A model generated the notes under the pieces. The model ran no database searches. It was not told the origin of the DNA and worked only from the letters and a program-made list of their open reading frames with translations. From Thinopyrum elongatum (Eukaryota; Streptophyta; Magnoliopsida; Poales; Poaceae), in assembly GCA_011799875.1 (NCBI GenBank), contig CM022300.1, positions 168,099,837 to 168,163,836 of the forward strand: a stretch of 64,000 nucleotides of DNA, read 5' to 3'. Made by a program: the position numbers and the translations under genes. Positions 56,126 through 64,000 of the stretch are shown here, one piece after another (within the stretch, counting starts at the first letter, position 1; every line of letters begins with the position of its first letter).

Positions 56126-59100
56126 CACTACTAGGAAAAACCCTATAGGTAGAGGCTTAGCAGTAGCGTGGGTAAACGGGCCACGCTACTGCTACTTAGT
56201 AGTAGCGTGGGTAAAAACAACACGCTGCTATTAGAGAATAGTAGTAGCGCGGACTACCGTTCCCACGCTACTACTAAATGATTCTCACCCTGCCTCCTTA
56301 ACATATCATAGTAATAGCGAGTTGTATAAAAACCACGCTACTACTAAGTTAATAGTAATAGCGCAGGTGTACCACCCCACTCTACTGCTATGAATAGACG
56401 GGGTCAGCTGGTGTGTCCAACTTAGTAGCAGCGCTGCACTCGTGCCCCTGCACTACCACTTAGTCGCACCGCACCACGTGGGTTCTCTCTCCTCTCCCTT
56501 GTCCCTCTCAATCCCACACCCCACCCAATCTTTCCCACTCTACCGCTCCTCCCAATCCCACCGCCGATGCCTCCTCTGCCCCGAAACGACGGCGACAGGG
56601 ACGTCGGGGCCCTCACTCGCCTTCCACCTCCCCCAGCTCGTCTTCTCGCCAATCGATTTGGAGGAGCCTCCTTTCACGCGCCATCGTGGTTGGGCTGCAG
56701 TGACCACCAGAGGTCCGCCGCCGGCAGGAGCTCCCTCATTCTCCACCATGAGGCACCGGCAGAGGAGGATGACTCCTCCTTCCACCCCTAGCCATGATGT
56801 CCAACCTCTAACGCCGCCTGAAACCTAGCCCGAATCCGGCAGAGGTGTAGCAGAACGGTATCCCCTCCAAAAGTATCATCTTCTTCTTCCTCTGGTTCTT
56901 CTTCTTTCCCGGATCTGATGCGTGTGTGTGTTTGCGTCGTTGTGTGCAGCCAGTTGAAGGAAGGGGCAGGCCATGGAGAAGCTGCAAGGGCTGCATGAGC
57001 ACGGGGGCCCGATGGGGCTCGCGAACATCCGGCCCCGCGAGGAGGAGGAGCAGGAGGAGGACGAGATGAGGGCTCTGGAGAGGCGGCCCAGGCAAGTGGA
57101 GCTCCGCCAGGACTGCCCCTACCTCGACACCGTCAATTGACTGGTATGAAATTCTTTGTTACTGGCATTTGACATGGTGATTCAGTTGCAATTGCCTACT
57201 GTTTGATGGGGATAAGGCTGGTCTGAGCCTCCTAGTTCTACGCATAACCCTAGAATCACCTGAGATATGTCAAACGTGCTCACGGTAGTTTAAGTCTTAG
57301 CCGCTGATATGGTGTGACTATATACTCAACTCAATAACATGTAGAAATGTAGAGCTGGAGCTTGGCGCTTAGGCATTTAATTTGTTATAGTACCTTCCCA
57401 GTGAATTCCAGCAGCGGCGCCTCTTCATTTCGAGCAGTGACGTAGCCCGTATTGGTTAACTAGTGTTTTGTGTGTGCTAGTATCTCATGATGTCATCCTT
57501 GTATATGCACAAAAGAAATTATTCTCCCTACTAATGTGTTGATATTTGAAAGGGGAACATGGCAATGTGTTTCTAGGGGAGCTTCGCTGCCGGTGCGTCT
57601 TTGTGCGGGTGTGCAACCTACCTTCCTACTTCCATGGTTGTTCCATCGGCCAGACATCCTGACAGTTTCTTTTCGGTCACTTGATCTTGTGTTTGATGCA
57701 TTCTTTGATGCAGAGGCTATCGGTTTCAACCTCCTTAAGAAAAAAACTGAATCTTTTGTTGTTTCTGTTTGATGCAGAGGCCGCTTGAGAAGAGGCAGTT
57801 TGGGGTGTTTAGGGATTGTATGTGTGGGGGCACTGAAGGCATTCCTCTGCTCGCTAACTGCAGGAGGCAGGCAAAGCTTCAACTGATTGGTAGATTAACG
57901 ACTTGGCTCTACGGGCAACAAAATCAGTTCAGCAGCGCTCTTGGTTCCTCGTTCTTGCTTACTGCTCAGATTCTGCATCTAGATTCTGCTATTTTGGTTC
58001 ATATTCCATTGATTTAGTATGCTACATCTACATTGATGCGTCAACTCTGCTCCATAAATATGGATACAGAGTGTTTGCTGGCAGTTTTCTTCGATAGTTT
58101 TGTGTTGCCATAGCTCCCCATCACAAGATTTCGAATTTAATGGTCAATACTTATCCATCAAATTAAAATTTTCTTCAAGTGTTGCTATCTCTATACAAAG
58201 ATAAATAATGTTTGCCTGAGATTTGGATGTCTCTGATCTTAAATTATTTGGATTCCAGTAGTACGTTATTGATGTATATATTGTTGTATAACTTTAACTG
58301 TTTAAGAGCACATTAATTATGCTAATGAAGAAATTAGGATAGAGGAATTCAGAATTTATTAAAGTTTGAAAAAACTGCATGTTGGTTTCTTCTTTTTGTT
58401 GGTCTAAATTTGCTGCTCTTGTTGGATTGTTTTCCCATTTTGATCCCGATGCACATGCCATTGTTTGATACTAAAACACTAGGGAGAAACCGGTGCAGCA
58501 AAGCGCGTGATCTCTTCTAGTTTTATTGTTAATCATGCTATGTTCTAAACTCCTTTTTATTCTGCTCATATGATATTGTTCATCTTTTGTTTTCTGTCCT
58601 GATGCCTCATGTATTTATAGTAGTAATGTTCTAAATTTAGTGTTTCTTGAACATGGTTAGGAACTCAAGCATAGGATGCTAGCAAAATAGAAGTTCCTTC
58701 ACCAAAGGAAGAAAGTAATTCCACTGATTCCAGGATTTGTGAGTTCCTAGTAGTGTTCTATTTATAGACCTTGTGGTCATTTCACTGTTTCTTAGTTGGT
58801 TGTGTTGCTGATCCCTTTGAAACTTTCTATTTTTGGATCATTGGACCTCTAACAGCAAAGCGTTTTCCTAAGGATCATGTCTAGTAAGCCCAACAAAACT
58901 AATAGGGAACACATGGACATGGGGCGGCGGCGATGACGACGACATCGACACGGGGCTGCGGCGGCGCCGGCAACATCGACATCGACAAGGGGCTATGGTG
59001 GCAACGATGATGATCGCATCACCGCGGTGCTGTGGCGGGGGCGACGCACGGTGCTACGGCGGCGACGACAACGACATCAACACGGGCTTGTGGAGGCGCC

Positions 59101-59512
59101 GAAGCCGACGACCTATACGCGTGGCGTATATTGTATATATATGTATGGATTATCTATATCAGATATGTATGATTGACTGTATGCATAACATGTACGTATT
59201 GTGAAATGCATGTATGTGAGTACTATGAAATGTATGTCTAAACTGGAATAAGTAGATTTTTTTAAATCCTAATTTGCTACTAGTAGCGTGGGTGTATCAT
59301 AGACGCGCTACTACTATTCCGTTAGTAGTAGCATGGGTTGAAATAGTAGTAGCGCGGGGAACCAGCGCTACTGCTATGTCTGTTTATCAGTAGCGTGGGG
59401 TAAAATACATGCTATTGCTAATAAATAGCTGTAGCGCCATAGGAGTAGCATGGGAACCTGCGCAACTGGTAGTCAAAAACCAACGCCACTAGTAGCGTTT
59501 TTCCTAGTAGTG
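56126..59512. mobile_element. Non-autonomous CACTA (En/Spm-type) DNA transposon
   Basis: Terminal inverted repeat CACTACTAGGAAAAA at 56126 and TTTTTCCTAGTAGTG ending at 59512. Flanking 3-bp sites are TGT and TGC, a duplication with one change. Sub-terminal zones (56160-56460 and 59275-59510) are packed with copies of tagtagcgtggg-type motifs in both orientations, the usual transposase-binding zones. No transposase domain is visible in 3.4 kb. The interior holds G+C-rich gene-like sequence (56560-57140) and a repetitive GAC/GGC block (58920-59110). Confidence 0.9.
56560..57145 (+). pseudogene. Captured host-gene fragment in the CACTA element, USP39/SAD1-like
   Basis: A leader-like G+C-rich stretch ends in a likely intron acceptor (tgtgtgcag, near 56950). 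ATG 56972 then opens a frame of 55 codons rich in Glu (REEEEQEEDE), ending LRQDCPYLDTVN and TGA (57137-57139). CPYLDTVN is the start of the zinc-finger region in the USP39/SAD1 family of splicing-associated, ubiquitin-protease-like proteins. The TGA is followed by ctg|gtatgaa, a good donor site; an ancestral CGA codon would extend the exon to it. So this looks like 5' leader, intron and first coding exon of a captured gene. Identification rests on a short motif. Confidence 0.5.
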
Positions 59513-60030
59513 TGCGTGATATATTTTGCTCCTAGTACTTGTTGTAATGGATTGCATAACCGAGAATGTCGGGAGTTCTTCGGTGGGAATTCAAGTAGTA
59601 TCTAGGATTTCTTTCCGACAGATGTATGATTTGAGATTGGGGTCCAACGTCTAGTGGTTCATTTTTCATGGTCGATTTAAAATGGTCGCGAGGCGTCTTG
59701 AAGAGTCCTTGGCTATGCCAATTCGGGGATGTCTCGTTTGTCATTCGTGATGTCCACTGTACATCATGCCTGTGGGGCCTCATCGCGAACACATTGGACA
59801 AAATCTCTGTCATATGTTTGTACCCAGCTGTTACCTTGTTTTGCTAATCCTATCATTCCAAGTGGCTTCTCATTCTAATGGTCGTATCATATTAAGTTTG
59901 GAATGCATTCATTCATTCTCTCTGTTTGGATGCTTATTGTGAAGACTACATTGCATCTGTCTAGCCTTTGATTCAGTTTGGATATTCCTCAATTGTGATT
60001 CTAACGGTTGTCTCCGTCTTTGGGTGGATC
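59513..60030 (+). other. Leader of element D, second part
   Basis: Continues the leader after the CACTA element. The minus frame 59532-59813 is chance. Confidence 0.5.
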
Positions 60031-61150
60031 CCGCAACTCGTTTGAATCCGGACCGTAATGAGGGAGAGCAGTCGGATCCTCCACCTCCACCTCCTCCTCC
60101 GTCTTCGGAGGCATGGCAAGCTTTGATGGCGGCCACCAACGCCAATACACAAATGTTTATTTAGCTCATGAAAGAGTGCAACCAAGGCCAAGGCCAAGGC
60201 AACCAATGAAATCAAGGCCAAGGGCATTTCAAAAATCAACCTCAGTTCGCTACTCTCAATCAGTTTCTCGCAAATCAGCCCAAGAGGTTCAGTGCTTATG
60301 TCGAGCCCATGGACGCCGTGGATTGGCTTGTGGACATCAACAAGCATTTTGAGTGCAGTAATGTGAGACTTGAGGACTACATCAAGTTCGCTTCCTTCCA
60401 GCTCAAAGACCAGGTAGGTGATTGGTGGTAGCAGTACAAAGACTCCAGAGGGGATCGAGTGATCAGCTGGACTGACTTCTGCGGGGATTTTCGAGCTCAT
60501 CATATTCCAGCAAGTGTTACCGAGGGCATGCGTGAGCAATTCCGCAATCTCAAGCAAGGCAGCATGTCTGTGTATCAATACAATGTCAAGTTCTAGAATC
60601 TTGCTTGCTATGCCAAGCAAGACGTCCCAGATGAGAAGAGCATGATCTATCAGTTCAGGGTTGGCCTTAGAGAGGACCTTCAGCTTGCTCTCGTTCTTGT
60701 GGAGCCGACTCAGTTTGATCAGTTCTATAACATGGCCCTCAAGCAAGAAGCAACCAAACTCAAGTGTGAAGCTTCCAAGAAGAGACTCAGGGATGCAGTC
60801 CACTCTTCTTCCTCCTCTCAAGTGGTTGCAAAGCAGCAGAAGTTTTGGCTTCCTCCACCTCCTCTATTTCGTCCTCCCTATCAGCAGAAGCAGTCAAGTA
60901 GTCGTGGTTTTACCCACCCACCCAACCCAGTGTACCAGAAAAGGTCTCAAGCTCCGAGGTCAGGCGGTCCTCCTCATCCTCCTCGCCCAGTTTCAGAGGT
61001 CACTTGTCACAAATGTGGTATGAAAGGCCACTACTCCAACAAGTGCTTCAACCAGAGGCGCCTTTCGCCTCCTCCTCCTATCAGGTCAGCAAGCAATGCA
61101 ATTGTCAGGCACAATTCCAAGTCAGCAAGGGTGAACATGATAAATTCAGC
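60031..61150 (+). pseudogene. Element D gag (broken)
   Basis: In one frame: a Pro-rich stretch with PPPPPPPPSSEAWQALMAAT, then FLANQPKRFSAYVEPMDAVDWL, FASFQLKDQVGDWW, SWTDFCGDFRAHHIP, FRNLKQGSMSVYQYNVKF and YQFRVGLREDLQLALV (60160-60700). Then a Lys-rich and Pro-rich part and the CCHC knuckle CHKCGMKGHYSNKC (61005-61046). Stops at 60162 (TAG), 60207 (TGA), 60429 (TAG) and 60594 (TAG) disable it. The open part 60642-61334 runs on into protease. Confidence 0.8.
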
Positions 61151-61815
61151 TCAAGCAGAGGATTCTTCAGAAGTGATCATGGGTACTCTTCCATTTAACT
61201 CTTTTCCTACAAAAGTTTTATTCGATTCTGGTGCATCGCATTGTTTCATGTCAAGACCATTTTTCACAAAGCATGAGTTCCATTTGAAAATTTGTCGAGG
61301 CCTTTGTCCGTTGTTTCTCCGGATGCTTTCTTGAATGCTAACAGAAGGGTTCCTAACATGGATATCAAGATGGGCAACTATCCTTTTCTGGCTTCTCCGA
61401 TGGTTCTCAGCAATTCCGATATTGATCTTATCCTTGGCATGGATTGGCTTTCTAAGCACAAGGATTTTCTTAATTGTGCTGAAAAGGAGATTAAATTGAC
61501 TCATCTGTCTAAAGAGGTGATTATCTTTGCGGCTCGTGATAACACCATTCGGCTATTCTCTCTCAATGAGCAAGGCGAGATTAATGCCATATCCCAAATT
61601 CTAGTGGTATGTGGATATGAGGATGTATTTCCAGAGGAATTGCCAGGAATGCCTCCTAACTGAGCAGTTGAGTTTGTCATTGAACTCGAGCCCGCCACAG
61701 AACCCGCTTGCAGACATCCTTATAAGCTTGGGCCAGAAGTGCAGAAAGAATTGAAGAAGCAGCTCGATGAACAAGAGCGTCTGTCTGATCAGACCAAGTT
61801 CATCTCCTTGGGGAT
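61151..61815 (+). pseudogene. Element D aspartic protease and linker (broken)
   Basis: Active-site loop KVLFDSGASHCFMS with a normal DSG at 61224-61232. A one-base loss near 61285 shifts the frame; 61292-61663 continues with VVSPDAFLNA, DIDLILGMDWLSKHKDFLNC and VCGYEDVFPEELPGMPPN, the junction with RT. TGA at 61661-61663 is followed by the RT entry ELEPATEP and a second shift near 61805. Confidence 0.8.
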
Positions 61816-62910
61816 GTGGTTCTCTTTGTCAAGAAGAAAGATGGCATGGAACAACTTTCAATCGATTATCGCCCATTGAACAAGAAGACAACCAAGAATA
61901 AATATCCACTTCCCAATATCAGTGAATTGTTCAAGCAACTCAAAGGTCCCAAGGTGTTTTCCAAGCTTGATCTCTATATGGGTTACCATCAAATCCGAAT
62001 TCGTGAAGAAGACATTCCAGAAGCTGCTTTCAGGACAAGTTTTGGCTCTTATGAGTACACAGTGATGTCCTTTAGTCTTGCAAATGCCGCTCCAACTTTC
62101 TCCAGAATGATGAACTACATCTTCAACCCCCACACCAATGAATTATTCCTGGTGTAACTCGATGATATCCTAGTTTTCTCCAAGAATAAAGAGGATCATG
62201 CTAAACATTTGCGATTGCTGCTTGAAAAGCTCAGAGAGCATCAATTCTACGCAAAATTCTCAAAGTGTGAATTCTGGCATGATGAAGTTCTTTACCTTGG
62301 TCACATCATCTCCGCCAAGGGCATTTCTGAAAATCCTAAAAAGGTTGCATCCATTGTCAACTGGCAGCCTCCTTAGAATATCAAGCAGCATCGCAGATTC
62401 CTCGGGCTTGCAAGCTATTTTAGAAGATTCATGGAGAACTTCTCCAAAATTGCCAAGCCTCTGTCCAACCTCCTACAGAAGAATGTCAAATATTCTTGGA
62501 CTCCTGAGTGTGACGATGCCTTCAATACACTCAAAGAGAAGCTCGTCTCAGCTCTGATCCTTACTCCTCCTGAAGAATCAAAGCCCTACCAAGTATTCTG
62601 TGATGCATCATTGCAAGGTCTTGGTGGTGTTCTTATGCAAGACAAGAATGGTGTGGCTTATACTTCTCGGCAGTTGAAGCCAAATGAGAGGAACTACCCC
62701 ACTCATGATATTGACTTGGCGGCAGTTGTCCATGCTTTGATCACCTGGAGACATATTTTGTTGGGAAGACAAGTTGAATTCTACACCGATCACAAGAGCT
62801 TGAAATATATCTTCACTTAGCCCAACCTCAATCTCAGGCAAACTCGTTGGGTCGAGATGATCCAAGAGTACAATCCAAGCATCGAGTACACTCTAGGCAA
62901 AGCCAATGTG
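61816..62910 (+). pseudogene. Element D reverse transcriptase and RNase H (broken)
   Basis: RT motifs: VKKKDGMEQLSIDYRPLN, FSKLDLYMGYHQIRI, AAFRTSFGSYEYTVM. TAA at 62155-62157 replaces the Tyr of the Y-L-D-D active site, while the two Asp (62161-62166) remain. The thumb has EFWHDEVLYLGHII, with TAG 62374-62376. RNase H (62431-62910) has [46 protein letters not shown] (then TAG 62818-62820) and NVIADALSRN. No archaeal-type RNase H follows, unlike the Tat elements. Confidence 0.88.
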
Positions 62911-64000
62911 ATTGCAGATGCTTTGAGTAGAAATGCATATTGCAACAGTCTTATTCTCAAGCCATTCCAACCTGATCTTTGTGAAGCATTCCGCAAGCTC
63001 AACCTTCAAGTTGTTCCTCAAGGCTTTCTTGCCAACCTTCAAGTCACTCCAACTTTGGAAGATCAAATTCGTGAAGCGCAACTCCTTGATACTATGGTGA
63101 AGAAGGTGAAAGATGGTGTTGCTAAGGGCTTGCCCAAATACAAGTGCTATCGCATTGATGATAGAGACACTTTGTTCTTTGAGGACCGGTTAGTGGTTCC
63201 TAAACATGATCTTAGGAAGGTCATAATGAATGAAGCTCATAATTCCCTCCTCTAGATACAACCATGCAGTTCCAAGATGTACCAGGACCTCAAGCAGACG
63301 TATTGGTGGTCTCGCATGAAGCGGGAGATTGCCCAATTCGTGAATGAGTGTGATGTCTGTCGCAGAGTGAAAGCAGAACATCAACGTCCAGTAGGACTTC
63401 TCCACCCCTTACATGTTCCCGAGTGGAAGTTTGACCATATCGAAATGGACTTTGTCACCAGCTTTCCCAAGTCCAAGCGAGGGAATGATGTTATCTTCGT
63501 TGTCATTGACAAACTCACCAAAGTGTCTCATTTCCTTCCAGTCAAAGAATCTATCGCAGCAGCTCAGTTGGCAGAGCTATACACCTCCATAATAGTCTCG
63601 TTGCATGGGATTCCTCAATTGATCTCCTTAGATCGTGGAAGCATTTTTACTTCCAAGTTCTAGGACTCCTTCCAGAAGGCCATGGGTACCAATATCTATT
63701 TCAGCACGGCCTTTCATCCTCAAACAAGTGGCCAAGTTAAAAGAGTCAATCAAATCTTTGAAGACATGCTAAGAGCGTGTGTCATCTCTTTCGGTATGAA
63801 GTGGGAAGATTGCCTTCCGTTTGCCAAGTTCTCCAACAACAACAGTTACCAACCAAGTTCGGGCAAGGCCGCTTTCAAAATTCTATATGGCATAAACTGC
63901 CGTACTCCACTCAACAGGACCGAGACCGGTGAACGCCAACTTCTTAGCAATTACTTGATCACAGAAGCTGAAGATATGTGTAGAGTCATCCGTGAAAACC
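62911..64000 (+). pseudogene. Element D integrase (broken, runs off the window)
   Basis: The zinc-binding region has His 63238-63240, a Gln (CAA 63259-63261) where the second His should be, and CDVC. The core has EMDFVTSFP (first Asp) and LDRGSIFTS (second Asp), but the catalytic Glu of the GQ-x-E-R motif is Lys (AAA 63739-63741). Stops are TAG 63253-63255 and TAG 63661-63663. The C-terminal part and any chromodomain lie beyond 64000. Confidence 0.85.

Larger units (their letters stand above)
32864..64000 (+). mobile_element. Element D: Tekay/Del-like chromovirus, 3' end outside window
   Basis: Plus-strand gypsy element. Its 5' LTR starts TGTAACACCCC at 32864 and ends GGGTGTTACA at 55551; with element C removed it is about 4.66 kb. 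It is followed by an initiator-Met primer site, a leader holding the CACTA element, gag with a CCHC knuckle, DSG protease, RT, RNase H and integrase. The TGTAACACCC terminus, the Met primer and the RT/integrase motifs fit the Tekay/Del chromovirus lineage; the chromodomain would lie beyond 64000. Left flank is CAGAG (32859-32863). The coding region has many stops and shifts. Confidence 0.8.

Noticed and set aside
58995..59204. Open frame near the right end of the CACTA element
   Set aside because: Translation of a repetitive GAC/GGC block next to the sub-terminal repeats; not a gene.

Overview
The window is repeat DNA from a large plant genome. The mix of Ty3/gypsy lineages (Tat, Athila, Tekay/Del-like), an RTE-type LINE ending in a CAA/TTG tail, and a CACTA transposon with the terminus CACTACTAGGAAAAA points to a grass of the wheat/barley group (Triticeae). 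That is inference from the repeats; no host gene settles the species. I see no intact cellular gene, rRNA, functional tRNA or CRISPR array. Almost every reading frame is a piece of gag, pol or an accessory frame of a transposable element, most broken by stops and frameshifts. Labels A to H below are mine.

The layout is two stacks of nested insertions. Left stack (1-25659, all minus strand): a Tekay-like LTR (G, 22129-25659) was hit by an Athila-type element (F, visible 15189-22128). F was hit by a Tat-lineage element (A, 1-15188). The 5' LTR of A was then hit by a complete but pol-less Athila-type element (E, 7711-14868; 5-bp duplication CACAC/CACGC). The 3' ends of A, F and G lie left of the window. 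Middle: the internal end of G and a 5'-truncated LINE (26040 to about 27795, minus).

Right stack: a Tat element on the plus strand (B, 27859-32863) was hit by a Tekay-like chromovirus (D, plus, 32864 to beyond 64000). The 5' LTR of D holds a complete minus-strand Tat element (C, 36379-54399, duplication CCTAA). The gag gene of C holds a smaller complete minus-strand element (H, 45533-53085, duplication CCCCC). The leader of D holds a non-autonomous CACTA element (56126-59512). LTR divergence judged by eye agrees with the nesting order: C's two LTRs differ more than H's.

The Tat elements (A, B, C) share one plan: LTR, gag with an unusual CHHC zinc knuckle, DGGA protease, a conserved in-frame UAG, reverse transcriptase, RNase H, a second (archaeal-type) RNase H, and integrase. 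H keeps only a gag-like frame and protease, plus a split antisense gene with a Transposase_28-like domain. D encodes gag with a normal CCHC knuckle, DSG protease, RT, RNase H and integrase, all inactivated. No new enzymatic system is visible. The most interesting structures are the conserved UAG, the antisense intron-containing gene, a tRNA-like inverted repeat around a candidate LTR promoter, and a captured USP39-like exon in the CACTA element.
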